Origin: Ignavibacteriaceae bacterium
GTDB lineage: Bacteria > Bacteroidota > Ignavibacteria > Ignavibacteriales > Ignavibacteriaceae
Direction of reading: 5' to 3'
DNA length: 37,062 bases
Assembly: GCA_013359345.1 (NCBI GenBank)
Contig: JABWCA010000007.1
Location: forward strand, 1 to 37,062
In this document: one piece after another, positions 16,869 through 24,899 of the stretch
Numbering within the stretch: the stretch's first letter is position 1
How the letters are laid out: the number at the start of each line of letters is the position of its first letter
Program-made: the position numbers and the translations under genes
Notes under the pieces: generated by a model
The model's database searches: none
The model's input: only the letters and a program-made list of their open reading frames with translations
Told to the model about the DNA's origin: nothing

Positions 16869-18092
16869 ATGCATGATTCAGATAAAAAAGGATTTGACAC
16901 CAAGTGCGTGCATGCCGGAATAGGTGAGTATGAGTTTGGCTCAGTTGTTCCGCCTATATTCCAGACATCCACTTTCAAGTTCAAATCTGCCAGACACGGG
17001 GCAAACCTTTTCACAGGAGAGGAAAAGGGACATATTTATACAAGGATGAGCAACCCGACAGTTGAAGCAATGGAAAATGCCGTTGCAGAGCTTGAAGGGG
17101 GCTATAAGGCGCTCGGCTGTGCAAGCGGGATGGCTGCGATTGACCTCATATTCAGTGCACTTCTTCAGTATGGCGATCACGTTGTCTGTTCAACTTCGGT
17201 ATACGGACCCACAAGAACCCTTCTTGAAACAGTTTTCAGCAAGTTCGGGGTATCAACCACGTTTGTAAATTCTTCAGATCATCTTAAAGTGCTTCATGCA
17301 ATCAGACCTGAAACCAAAGTTGTTTATATTGAAACACCCGGCAACCCCACCCTTGCAATTTCAGATCTCTCAGAGATTTCAAAGATAGCCAGGGCACACA
17401 GTTGTCACATGGTTGTTGATAACACTTTTATGAGCCCTGCCCTGCAGAGACCCCTCATGCTGGGTGCTGATATTGTTCTGCACAGTATGACCAAGTTCCT
17501 CAACGGTCATGCGGATGTTGTTGCGGGCATTGTTGTTGTCAACACCGAAGAGCTTTATATAAAAATGAAAAAAGTGCTCAACCAGACAGGCGGCGTTATA
17601 GATCCGTTTAATTCGTTTCTGGTGCACAGAGGGCTTAAAACCCTGGCAATTAGAATGCAGAGACACTGTGAAAGCGCTACAAAAATTGCGAGATACCTTG
17701 AAGCTCACCCGATGGTGAAATCAGTTTCATTTCCCGGATTACCTTCACACCCCCAGCATGAAATTGCCAAAAAGCAGCATCTGGGTCATGGCGGAATGAT
17801 AGCTTTTGAACTTCAGGGCGGTTTCCAGGCTGGTGAGATCATGATGAACACTGTAAAGCTTTGTCAGCTTGCCGTATCACTCGGCGGTGTTGAATCATTA
17901 ATACAGCATCCTGCAAGCATGACGCACTTCTCAATGGGAGAGGCGGGACGTGCTGCAGCGGGCATTACCGAAGGGCTTGTCAGGTTCTCAGTGGGCATTG
18001 AAGATGCCGATGATCTTATTGCAGATCTTGAGCAGTCATTTGAAGAGATTAAATACCGGATGGGTGAAAAAGAATTCAGAAACTCAATCTGA
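16869..18092 (+). CDS. PLP-dependent trans-sulfuration family enzyme (methionine gamma-lyase or cystathionine gamma-lyase/synthase type)
   Basis: This 407-residue cytoplasmic enzyme belongs to the Cys/Met metabolism PLP family (fold type I). The Schiff-base lysine is K209 in LHSMTKFLNGHADVVAG. D184 in VVDNTFMSP contacts the PLP ring nitrogen, and Y57-x-R59 in HIYTRMSNPT binds the phosphate of the neighbouring subunit. ASGMAAI and the C-terminal SLGGVESLIQHPASMTH are also typical. The loop that carries Cys116 in Pseudomonas putida methionine gamma-lyase (YGCT) reads YGPT here, so the reaction cannot be fixed from the sequence. Possible products are methanethiol, cysteine or cystathionine. It is a single gene flanked by unrelated genes, with an imperfect terminator-like hairpin downstream. 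A near-consensus TAAATTTA lies at 16848-16855. Confidence 0.88.
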   Translation: MHDSDKKGFDTKCVHAGIGEYEFGSVVPPIFQTSTFKFKSARHGANLFTGEEKGHIYTRMSNPTVEAMENAVAELEGGYKALGCASGMAAIDLIFSALLQYGDHVVCSTSVYGPTRTLLETVFSKFGVSTTFVNSSDHLKVLHAIRPETKVVYIETPGNPTLAISDLSEISKIARAHSCHMVVDNTFMSPALQRPLMLGADIVLHSMTKFLNGHADVVAGIVVVNTEELYIKMKKVLNQTGGVIDPFNSFLVHRGLKTLAIRMQRHCESATKIARYLEAHPMVKSVSFPGLPSHPQHEIAKKQHLGHGGMIAFELQGGFQAGEIMMNTVKLCQLAVSLGGVESLIQHPASMTHFSMGEAGRAAAGITEGLVRFSVGIEDADDLIADLEQSFEEIKYRMGEKEFRNSI

Positions 18093-18115
18093 TTATCTTT
18101 CCGGCTTTTATTATG

Positions 18116-18146
18116 GCCTCCGCAGAATTAAATGCAGGGGCTTTTT
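18116..18146 (+). terminator. Imperfect terminator after the PLP enzyme gene
   Basis: A 9-bp stem with one mismatch (GCCTCCGCA at 18116-18124 with TGCAGGGGC at 18133-18141) is followed by five T. Confidence 0.6.
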
Positions 18147-18198
18147 CATTTTAAATTACGGCTTGGGTGCTGAAAGTCTGAATACCGGCGGAGTTGCA

Positions 18199-18516
18199 TC
18201 AAAGGTCAGAACGTGGATCCCAGTCGAGTCCGTCACACGGGACGTAAGTTTCGGTGGGGTTCTCATCATACTTAATGCATACAGGAGCAGAGGGATCATA
18301 ATTTTTGCATGAGCCGCAGATAGAATTAGTGAGAATGGCCTTGTTCTTTTTAACATAATCCTGATAAGCAGACCACGCCGGCTGGATCACAAATCCCAGT
18401 AATGAAAAGAATGCTATGATAAACCACAGGGTGTCATCAATGTAGTATTTTAACACCCAAAGACCGCTTATCACGAAAACAAGACTAATTAATACACGAT
18501 AAACCACTAAACCCAA
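18199..18516 (-). CDS. Small membrane protein with cysteine-rich tail (hypothetical)
   Basis: This 105-residue protein is not recognised. It has two membrane helices (about residues 4-24 and 29-48), a short basic segment, and a C-terminal soluble tail with four cysteines in CGSCKNY, PVCIKY and VPCDGL, likely to bind a metal ion. The start is TTG at 18516, with a GGAGAG sequence 13 nt upstream; a GTG a few codons inside is an alternative. It is convergent with the PLP enzyme gene and divergent from the beta-barrel gene. Length, two clear helices and the ordered cysteines make it a probable real gene. Confidence 0.6.
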   Translation of the reverse strand: MGLVVYRVLISLVFVISGLWVLKYYIDDTLWFIIAFFSLLGFVIQPAWSAYQDYVKKNKAILTNSICGSCKNYDPSAPVCIKYDENPTETYVPCDGLDWDPRSDL

Positions 18517-18547
18517 TTTTTCAGCTCTCCCGTATCCGGATTAATAA

Positions 18548-18576
18548 TTTTGTGAGACTCAAATTTGTTATATTTG
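18548..18576 (+). promoter_or_regulatory. Bacteroidota-type promoter of the beta-barrel gene
   Basis: TATATTTG at 18569-18576 is a perfect TAnnTTTG element; a TTTTG at 18548-18552 gives a short spacer of 16 nt. Transcription from here would start near 18582, downstream of the GTG at 18552, which supports the ATG at 18606 as the true start. Confidence 0.6.
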
Positions 18577-18605
18577 CAGCGAAAAATCAAAAAAAAGAGG
18601 ACTTA

Positions 18606-19313
18606 ATGATTAGACTGTTTTCGAAGATTATTGTTTTAGCGTTTCTGATGATTTTGACTCTAGGCGATGCAAAAGCCCAGGTGGGGATCAACCTCCTCGG
18701 AGGATTTCCTCAGGGTGATTTCAGAGCCAACACCGGCAGAACCGGGTTCGGTATCGGCGGCGAGTTTCTGTTTCAGCCCAATCCGCTCGCTCCCTTTGCG
18801 CTTGGCGTTAATGTTAATTATATTAATTACGGAAGTGAAAGCAGGAGAGTGCCCCTTTCAAATTTCATTCAGGATATCACAGTTGATGTTGACAGATCAA
18901 ACAACATTGTTCAGGGTATGCTGATGCTGAGATTATGGGCGCCCACACCGTTTGTTAAACCATATGTGGATATTCTGGGAGGCGGTTCCTACATCTATAC
19001 CCAGACCACCCTTAAAGAAAGATACTCAAATCAGGAAAAACTCAGTGATGTGAATTTCAGCGACTGGGCATGGAGCTACGGCGCCGGCGGCGGTCTTATG
19101 CTGAAAATTTACAGCGAAGTGGGAACCAGTATCTGGCTGGATCTCGGAGCCCGTTACATCTACACTACTGAAGCAGAATATTTAACAGAGGGCGATATTA
19201 ATGTAAATATAAACCCTCCTTACGGAATTACATATAATTCCAGAAGATCAAAAATGGACCTGCTTGTTGCTCATATTGGTGCGTTTCTTGAGTTTTCATT
19301 GATCCCCCGTTAA
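18606..19313 (+). CDS. Outer-membrane beta-barrel protein
   Basis: This 235-residue protein starts with a signal peptide (MIRLFSKIIVLAFLMIL to DAKAQ) and then shows alternating strands rich in Gly and aromatic residues: VGINLLGGFPQGDF, GFGIGGEFLFQPN, WAWSYGAGGGLMLKIY, WLDLGARYIYTT and a final LLVAHIGAFLEFSLIP. This is typical of small OmpW/OmpA-like porin-family barrels of eight or so strands; the exact family is uncertain. The ORF could extend to a GTG at 18552, but that codon overlaps the promoter, and the ATG at 18606 has an AGAGGA ribosome site. It stands alone, with its own promoter and terminator. Confidence 0.8.
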   Translation: MIRLFSKIIVLAFLMILTLGDAKAQVGINLLGGFPQGDFRANTGRTGFGIGGEFLFQPNPLAPFALGVNVNYINYGSESRRVPLSNFIQDITVDVDRSNNIVQGMLMLRLWAPTPFVKPYVDILGGGSYIYTQTTLKERYSNQEKLSDVNFSDWAWSYGAGGGLMLKIYSEVGTSIWLDLGARYIYTTEAEYLTEGDINVNINPPYGITYNSRRSKMDLLVAHIGAFLEFSLIPR

Positions 19314-19325
19314 TTTTTACGGTTT

Positions 19326-19353
19326 ATCAGGCGGAGCAAATCCGCCTGATTTT
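19326..19353 (+). terminator. Rho-independent terminator after the beta-barrel gene
   Basis: A perfect 10-bp stem (ATCAGGCGGA at 19326-19335 with TCCGCCTGAT at 19341-19350) with a 5-nt loop is followed by a short T run. The remaining bases to 19649 hold only the next promoter as far as I can see. Confidence 0.85.
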
Positions 19354-19533
19354 CAGTCAATTTTCAAATCTTATTTCATCTTAATTTATTTCCTTAAAAA
19401 TCCGATCTCAGTTCCTTGGTTCATAACCGGATGAGCTGTTTTTATTTATCAGTGATGCATTTCCTGAAGCTTCACACAAACCTTTTAGTTGAAAATTAAT
19501 TTGTTATTTGAACTGTTCACCCCTTAAAACAGT

Positions 19534-19541
19534 TAATTTTG
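19534..19541 (+). promoter_or_regulatory. -7 promoter element for the metallophosphoesterase gene
   Basis: TAATTTTG is a perfect TAnnTTTG element. A TTTG at 19507-19510 is 23 nt upstream. The start codon is about 110 bp downstream, leaving a long untranslated leader. Confidence 0.45.
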
Positions 19542-19649
19542 TAACCGGGAAACAGAAATATCCTCATAATTTAATCTTCAGCGGGTGGATAACAACAATA
19601 ACCGGAATCTTAAAATAAACAAACCGCTCTCCGGAGCAATTACACAATA

Positions 19650-20801
19650 ATGGCAATATTTTTTTTAGTTTTTCTTACCGTTTACGGTTCTGCTAACTTT
19701 TACGTTTATTACCGTGGTCTCCAGGCAATAGAGAGTCTGCCTCTCTGGGTTAAAATTGTCTATACTGTCATATTCTGGTCGGCTGCGGCCTTTTATATAA
19801 TGTCCAGAACATTCCTTGATCTTGATAACATCGTGTTCGATATTATTTTATGGATAGGTGCAATCTGGTTTGCGGTGCTGCTCTATTCATTTATTTATGT
19901 GCTCTCTGTTGACCTTGTAAGGCTCGGATTCAAAATTTTTTCATTCACTCCCCCTGTTCTTTTTCAGAACATCACGGCAACAAAACTCGGGCTGTTTCTC
20001 GGAGCACTCGGGTATCTGGTTCTGGTTGTGGGTTACGGTGTGTGGAATGCAAATAACATCCAGATAAGAACAATCAATCTCACACTTCCCAAGAAGGATT
20101 CAAAGCTTGATTCTCTTAATATTGCCTTCTTCTCCGATTCCCATTTCTCGCCTATACTCGGCACAAAAAAAGTACACGATATTCTCAGGGGAATTGAAGA
20201 AATCAAACCCGATCTCATTCTTACGGGCGGCGATATTGTTGATGATAAATCAAAGCATCTTTACCGTCATAAAATTGATCAGGAACTTAAGAAACTTAAA
20301 GCCCCCATGGGGGTTATTGCCATAAACGGGAATCATGAGTATATAGTTGGGATCAGGAGCGCTATGGCTTTTATAAAAAACAGCGGAATGACCCTCCTCA
20401 GAGATGAGCATATAATAATTGACAGTTCGCTTGTTATTGTCGGGCGTGATGATAAAACTGCCGACAGGTTTGCGGCCGGCAAAAGGAAACCGATTGAGGA
20501 AGTGATGAAAGATGTTCCCCGCAATCTCCCGGTAATTATGCTTGATCATCAGCCTTATGACCTTCATCTTGTTGAAAAGGCAGGTGTTGATCTGCAGCTT
20601 TCGGGACATACGCATCAGGGGCAGATGTTTCCCATCAACCTGATTGTAAGCAGAATTTATGAACTCAGCTGGGGGTATCTGCAGAAGGGTAAAACACAGT
20701 TTTATGTCTCTTCAGGTGTTGGCACCTGGGGGCCTCCTGTAAGAACCGGTTCTGTTTCTGAACTGATAAATCTAAAGATCACCTTTAAGGATGAAAAATA
20801 G
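19650..20801 (+). CDS. Membrane-anchored metallophosphoesterase (YkuE-like)
   Basis: This 383-residue protein has an N-terminal block of about four membrane helices (residues 1-150) and a C-terminal calcineurin-like phosphoesterase domain. The metal-binding motifs are in order: FFSDSHFSP (D-x-H), LTGGDIVDD (GD), INGNHEY (GNH), MLDHQPYD and SGHTHQGQMFP (GHTH). Proteins of this layout, such as Bacillus subtilis YkuE, act on phosphodiesters at the membrane, possibly UDP-diacylglucosamine or other lipids; the substrate here is inference. It is a single gene with a long leader. Confidence 0.9.
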   Translation: MAIFFLVFLTVYGSANFYVYYRGLQAIESLPLWVKIVYTVIFWSAAAFYIMSRTFLDLDNIVFDIILWIGAIWFAVLLYSFIYVLSVDLVRLGFKIFSFTPPVLFQNITATKLGLFLGALGYLVLVVGYGVWNANNIQIRTINLTLPKKDSKLDSLNIAFFSDSHFSPILGTKKVHDILRGIEEIKPDLILTGGDIVDDKSKHLYRHKIDQELKKLKAPMGVIAINGNHEYIVGIRSAMAFIKNSGMTLLRDEHIIIDSSLVIVGRDDKTADRFAAGKRKPIEEVMKDVPRNLPVIMLDHQPYDLHLVEKAGVDLQLSGHTHQGQMFPINLIVSRIYELSWGYLQKGKTQFYVSSGVGTWGPPVRTGSVSELINLKITFKDEK

Positions 20802-20926
20802 TCTGTCGTAAGGAATTCGTACTCCCCTTTCCGCAATAAGCTGAACCTGAGGAATGAGTAAATTCTGAAGCAGTTATGTTATGACTGCCCGCTGTTCCGT
20901 TCTCATAATCACCATTTTTGATAAAA

Positions 20927-21058
20927 ATGCACGGCGGAAAGACACGGGGATTTTATTCGGATACAATCTGTCTGATAAAAAATCCTGAATCACAGGGCGC
21001 AGAATGGCCTCAGATATCGGATGCAAACTCAAATGAGCTTTACAGTATTAATGATTAA
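20927..21058 (+). CDS. Possible 43-residue small ORF or gene remnant
   Basis: An ATG at 20927 opens a 43-codon frame (MHGGKTRGFYSDTICLIK, then NPESQGAEWPQISDANSN) that stops at TAA 18 bp before a strong terminator stem. The codon choice in the second half resembles neighbouring genes. There is no ribosome-binding sequence, no signal peptide and no family I recognise. It could be a small protein, the tail of a decayed gene, or chance. Confidence 0.25.
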   Translation: MHGGKTRGFYSDTICLIKNPESQGAEWPQISDANSNELYSIND

Positions 21059-21075
21059 CTGATCGATTGATCAGA

Positions 21076-21108
21076 CTGCCGGGAATCAGCACCCCGGCAG
21101 TTTTTTTT
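21076..21108 (+). terminator. Rho-independent terminator upstream of prfA
   Basis: A perfect 8-bp stem (CTGCCGGG at 21076-21083 with CCCGGCAG at 21093-21100) is followed by eight T. It is 275 bp past the metallophosphoesterase stop, so it either ends a long trailer or serves a small transcript in this gap. Confidence 0.9.
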
Positions 21109-21221
21109 ATGAAAAGACTGCCATAAAGCATTGATCAGCTTTATTCTCTCTGAAACGTTTAACCCCCGAAGTCTTAATATCAGACATTAAATTTGTCAAC
21201 TGATGGCAATTCTTATTTCAG

Positions 21222-21229
21222 TATATTTG
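21222..21229 (+). promoter_or_regulatory. -7 promoter element of prfA
   Basis: TATATTTG is a perfect TAnnTTTG match 26 bp before the ATG of prfA. The nearest TTG is 26 nt further upstream, longer than usual, so the -33 box is uncertain. Confidence 0.55.
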
Positions 21230-21255
21230 TAATTCACAAAAATTAAAGTTATTAA

Positions 21256-22332
21256 ATGGATTTCCTCGAAAAACTAAAGAAGATTAAAGAAAAATTTGAC
21301 CGTATAAATGATCAGTTATCTGACAGTGCCAATCTGAATGACACCGAAAAACTGGTAAACCTGAGCAGGGAGAGAAGTGAGCTGGTTGATTTTGTGGAAG
21401 CCTATGAGAAATATGCAAAAGTTCTTGCCGACCTGAAGGAAAACAAAGAGATACTTGAATTATCTGATGACAAAGACCTTGTTGCCATGGCGCAGGAAGA
21501 GCATGACGGACTGAAAGAACTGCGTGATAAACTTGAAGACGAGATCAAAGTTCTGCTGCTCCCCAAAGATCCAAATGATAACAAAAATGCGATCCTTGAA
21601 ATAAGACAGGGTACCGGTGGTGAAGAAGCCGCCCTTTTTGCGGGTGATCTCTTCAGAATGTACTCCCGTTATGCAGAGGTGAGAGGATGGAAAACTGAGC
21701 TGATAGACCTGAATGAAACCGGCGGCAAGGGGGGGGTCAAGGAGGTTGTGGTCGGGATTTCGGGAGATAATGTTTACGGTGAGCTCAAATTTGAGAGCGG
21801 TGTTCACAGGGTGCAGCGTGTGCCTTTAACCGAAGCAAGCGGCAGGGTGCATACTTCAGCCGCATCGGTTGCAGTGCTGCCCGAAGTTGAGGAAGTCTCG
21901 GTTGATATTAATCCTGCCGATCTCAAAATAGACGTATACAGATCCGGCGGAGCCGGAGGTCAGAACGTCAACAAAGTTGAAACTGCCATACGAATCACAC
22001 ACGTCCCGACCGGTATAGTTGTTCAGTGTCAGGATGAGCGCTCACAGCTTAAGAACAGGCAAAAAGCAATGAAGGTGCTTGCCGCAAGACTTTATGATCT
22101 TGAAATGAGCAAGCAGAACTCAGAGATTGCCCAGCAGCGCAAGCTCATGGTAAGAAGCGGTGACCGCAGCGATAAAATACGCACCTATAATTTCCCTCAG
22201 AACAGAGTTACAGATCACAGGATCGGGTTCACAATGTACAACCTCACCGGATTCATGAACGGTGATCTGACCGATATGATAGAGGCTCTTAAAGTTGCAG
22301 ATACTGCAGATAAGCTGCAGGCAGAAGTCTGA
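21256..22332 (+). CDS. prfA: Peptide chain release factor 1
   Basis: This 358-residue protein is class I release factor RF1, which reads UAA and UAG stop codons in the ribosomal A site and triggers peptide release. The catalytic GGQ motif is at residues 234-236 in RSGGAGGQNVNKVE; its Gln is normally methylated by PrmC. The stop-codon recognition tripeptide of RF1 (PxT) is P190-L-T192 in RVPLTEASGRVHTSA, not the SPF of RF2. The N-terminal helical domain covers about residues 1-100, and the protein is of full normal length. No prmC gene is next to it. It has its own promoter and is followed by two hairpins. Confidence 0.96.
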   Translation: MDFLEKLKKIKEKFDRINDQLSDSANLNDTEKLVNLSRERSELVDFVEAYEKYAKVLADLKENKEILELSDDKDLVAMAQEEHDGLKELRDKLEDEIKVLLLPKDPNDNKNAILEIRQGTGGEEAALFAGDLFRMYSRYAEVRGWKTELIDLNETGGKGGVKEVVVGISGDNVYGELKFESGVHRVQRVPLTEASGRVHTSAASVAVLPEVEEVSVDINPADLKIDVYRSGGAGGQNVNKVETAIRITHVPTGIVVQCQDERSQLKNRQKAMKVLAARLYDLEMSKQNSEIAQQRKLMVRSGDRSDKIRTYNFPQNRVTDHRIGFTMYNLTGFMNGDLTDMIEALKVADTADKLQAEV

Positions 22333-22339
22333 TTTTAAT

Positions 22340-22391
22340 CCGGGCTGTTCAGCCCGGGTGAATTTTATTGAGGGCCCGGTAAAAAGGCCCT
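22340..22391 (+). terminator. Two consecutive hairpins after prfA
   Basis: A 7-bp perfect stem (CCGGGCT at 22340-22346 with AGCCCGG at 22351-22357) is followed by a T-rich stretch, then a second hairpin (AGGGCC at 22371-22376 with GGCCCT at 22386-22391). The first is a plausible weak terminator; the second lacks a T tract. Confidence 0.5.
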
Positions 22392-22476
22392 GAAAATTAA
22401 ATGAGTCCGCAGAATTGATCTTTCCTGAAACGGGAGAAGAAACCCTGCGGTGCAGAAATATAAAAGGCAGAAAGAT

Positions 22477-22803
22477 ATGGATCTGAAGAGTGCTGCTGCC
22501 GTGCTGGCAGAAGATATTTCCTCTCTTAAAGATGAAGTCAGATACAAAAATGAACTTGCCCGCCTTGCTGCGGCATTTGCCGGTAATATCTCTGCCGCTT
22601 TCTCTGCAGGGCACCCCGGATCTGTGATGCAGTTTCTGCAGAATGCAAAACATACACTAAATGAAGCCGGGGCTTTAATACAGGAAAAAAGTACAGCGGA
22701 TCCGGCTGAGAATGATGATCTGGCCAGGATTGAGGAGTTGCTCTCAATCTGCAGAAAGAGTCTTTACTCAGAAATTAAACGCACCGCTTTGCACATTTGC
22801 TGA
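22477..22803 (+). CDS. Small helical hypothetical protein
   Basis: I do not recognise this 108-residue protein. It is rich in Ala, Leu, Glu and Lys and appears almost wholly helical (LKSAAAVLAEDISSLKDEV, AARIEELLSI-like stretch near the end), with no signal peptide. The ATG at 22477 is preferred; a GTG at 22450 in the same frame would add nine basic residues. The end is abrupt (ALHIC), and the +1 frame stays open past that point for about 25 codons (FADLLQKKTDTDYKYF), so a frameshift of a longer protein is possible. The opposite-strand ORF over this stretch looks like a shadow. It lies between prfA and the phosphodiesterase gene. Confidence 0.45.
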   Translation: MDLKSAAAVLAEDISSLKDEVRYKNELARLAAAFAGNISAAFSAGHPGSVMQFLQNAKHTLNEAGALIQEKSTADPAENDDLARIEELLSICRKSLYSEIKRTALHIC

Positions 22804-22879
22804 TTTACTACAGAAGAAAACAGACACAGATTATAAATATTTTATACTTTCTTTAACTTACTGGATAAAGATCTCATTC

Positions 22880-24097
22880 ATGAAAAAACTTTTCGGTATT
22901 TTACTGCTCCTTAACTTTACGTTATTTTCTCAACCCAATTATACAATTCTGATTTCTTTTGACGGCTTCAGGCATGATTACATGGAGAGGGGTCTTACCC
23001 CCACTCTTAAAGAGATTGAAAAAAACGGAGTGAGAGCTGCCTCTCTGCGGCCTGTTTATCCTTCCAAAACTTTTCCTAATCATTACTCCATTATCACCGG
23101 TTTGTATCCTGAGAATCATGGCATTATAGCTAACACCTTTTACGATCCCCAGACCGATGAAACCTACACCATAGGGGATTCAACCAAGGTAACAAATGCA
23201 AAATGGTATACGGGAGAAGCATTCTGGGAAACAGCTCAGCGCAACGGTATCATAGCTGCAAGCTATTTCTGGCCGGGCTCGGAAGTTAAACTGGATTACA
23301 GACGCCCCAGATATTATATGAAGTACGATCATGACAGACCATATAAAACCCGCGTTGACGGCGTGATTGACTGGCTCAAACTGCCGTATAGTGAGCGGCC
23401 AAGGTTTATCACACTTTATTTTGACGCTGCCGATAGTTACGGCCATAATTACGGACCAGATTCAGACAGCCTGAACCATGCCATCGGTATTCTTGACCGG
23501 ATCACCTCATATCTTCTGAGCAGGCTCCCGGAAACCGGTATTGAAGACTCGGTAAACCTGATATTTGTCTCAGATCACGGAATGACACAGGTTGATACCA
23601 GCAAATATATTGATGTGGAACAGATTATCGGGAATGAATATAAAGTTAAATTCTGGAACTGGGGGACTTTCGTATTAATTCAGCCCGAAAAAGACCAGAC
23701 CGAGGCTGTTTATAAGAAACTTAAACAAAACGAAAAGCACTTCAAATCATACAGAAAAGATGAGATACCCGATTTTTACCATTTCTCATCAAGTCCGCTG
23801 CTTTCTGATATAATCCTTGTCAGTGATCTCGGCTGGGAAATAGGGACCACCGCACACCGCAAGCGGTATATAAAGTGGAATGCCCACGGTAACCACGGTT
23901 TTGAAAAAGACCAGCTTGATATGCATGGTTTCTTCCTGGCCGCAGGCCCTGATTTCCGCAAAGGATACAAAACGGGAACCCTCTGGAACATTGACATCTA
24001 TCCCCTCCTCTGTGAAATCTTCGGCATCCCCGTCAGATCAAATATAGACGGCCGGGCAGAGAGGATAAGGTTTTTACTCACTAAAAATGCTTTTTAG
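22880..24097 (+). CDS. Exported NPP-type phosphodiesterase (alkaline phosphatase superfamily)
   Basis: This 405-residue protein starts at ATG 22880 with a signal peptide (MKKLFGILLLLNFTLFSQ). It belongs to the nucleotide pyrophosphatase/phosphodiesterase family (PF01663), zinc enzymes that split phosphodiester bonds in the periplasm or at the surface. The metal ligand D28 is in ISFDGFRHDY and the nucleophile T64 is in YPSKTFPNHYS. Further metal ligands are in YFDAADSYGHNYG, FVSDHGM and GNHGFEKD. The first in-frame start lies 168 bp upstream at 22712, but that extension has no signal sequence and overlaps the previous gene. Its TAG stop is part of the first heptad of the repeat block at 24092, so the gene directly abuts the IVP cassette. 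Confidence 0.88.
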   Translation: MKKLFGILLLLNFTLFSQPNYTILISFDGFRHDYMERGLTPTLKEIEKNGVRAASLRPVYPSKTFPNHYSIITGLYPENHGIIANTFYDPQTDETYTIGDSTKVTNAKWYTGEAFWETAQRNGIIAASYFWPGSEVKLDYRRPRYYMKYDHDRPYKTRVDGVIDWLKLPYSERPRFITLYFDAADSYGHNYGPDSDSLNHAIGILDRITSYLLSRLPETGIEDSVNLIFVSDHGMTQVDTSKYIDVEQIIGNEYKVKFWNWGTFVLIQPEKDQTEAVYKKLKQNEKHFKSYRKDEIPDFYHFSSSPLLSDIILVSDLGWEIGTTAHRKRYIKWNAHGNHGFEKDQLDMHGFFLAAGPDFRKGYKTGTLWNIDIYPLLCEIFGIPVRSNIDGRAERIRFLLTKNAF

Positions 24098-24126
24098 GGG
24101 TTTAGGATTTAGGGTTTAGGTTTTAG
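24092..24126 (+). repeat. Telomere-like heptad repeat, left copy (TTTAGGG type)
   Basis: Five imperfect heptads run in tandem: TTTTAGG, GGTTTAG, GATTTAG, GGTTTAG, GTTTTAG. The 22 bp at 24098-24119 occur again as an exact reverse complement at 24900-24921. The block begins inside the stop codon of the phosphodiesterase gene. Confidence 0.92.
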
Positions 24127-24309
24127 AGCAGCATAAACGTTGTGATAATAATCAGTTATTCCAGGTAAACATCAATAATTTATATCAGGGTATTCAGTTT
24201 TTCAACTGTATATTTATAGATTAAAGCAGCTAAATTGGGGCGAATGGTTGAGTTTCTTGTAACTTTTCACCATCTTTAAAATTGTGATTTTATAATAGTA
24301 ACTTTTGAA

Positions 24310-24663
24310 ATGAAAGATTTTACTGAACTTGAAGTATGGATAAAATCCAGAAAACTTGCAAACATTATATACAGTCTTAGTAAAGGGTTCCCCGGATCAG
24401 AGATACATGGATTAACTCTTCAGATCAGAAGAGCGGCAATTTCTGTTCCCTCGAATATAGCTGAGGGGGTTGGAAGGAACACGAAAAAAGATACACTCCA
24501 GTTTCTTTATATCGCGAGAGGATCTTTGTTTGAGCTGGAGACTCAGATCTATCTTGCGTTCGATCAGAACTTCATTAAAGATGAACACCTTAAATCATCT
24601 CTTGAGGAAGTAAGACACTGCAAAAGGCTATTGAACGGATTTATAAATTATTATCAGGACTGA
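24310..24663 (+). CDS. Four-helix-bundle protein of the 23S rRNA intervening-sequence (IVP/S23) family
   Basis: This 117-residue protein is a clear member of the IVP/S23 family (PF05635). It has the signature order FTELEVWIKSRKLANIIY, FPGSEIHGLTLQIRRAAIS, VPSNIAEGVGRNTKK, FLYIARGSLFELETQIYLA and a closing helix, at the usual family length. Relatives are encoded inside 23S rRNA intervening sequences (for example in Leptospira and Coxiella), and the Avd protein of diversity-generating retroelements shares the fold and binds nucleic acid. No reverse transcriptase, variable gene or rRNA is in this window. The gene sits alone between inverted heptad repeats. Its function here is unknown; RNA or DNA binding is the best guess. 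Confidence 0.93.
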   Translation: MKDFTELEVWIKSRKLANIIYSLSKGFPGSEIHGLTLQIRRAAISVPSNIAEGVGRNTKKDTLQFLYIARGSLFELETQIYLAFDQNFIKDEHLKSSLEEVRHCKRLLNGFINYYQD

Positions 24664-24899
24664 TCATCGTTAATGCAACCCGTAATGATGAAGAGATTTT
24701 TTTGTTATTTTCAAGATCATGAAAACTGAAACTATTATAATTCTCGATAAGTTATTAATCTGAATATCAGATAACTATTGTTCAATAATCATATTTTCGG
24801 ATATTCATCACAAGACAAAAATTATACACAATCAGGACATAAAAATTATTATTCATAGCATGGCGGGATTATTCTCGGCAATAAATTGACTATTTCGGA

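Larger units (their letters stand above)
20802..21255. other. Intergenic stretch between metallophosphoesterase and prfA
   Basis: This 454-bp gap holds a possible short ORF (20927-21058), a strong terminator (21076-21108) and a prfA -7 element (21222-21229). I found no tRNA fold or riboswitch-like structure in it. Confidence 0.5.

Noticed and set aside
22120-22653. Minus-strand ORF of 177 codons over the end of prfA
   Set aside because: It overlaps the conserved end of prfA by over 200 bp and its composition (Cys, His, Phe, Ser rich) is that of an antisense shadow.
24310-24663. Diversity-generating retroelement, suggested by the Avd-like fold of the IVP protein
   Set aside because: No reverse transcriptase, template repeat or variable-repeat gene is present, and the protein signature is the IVP type.
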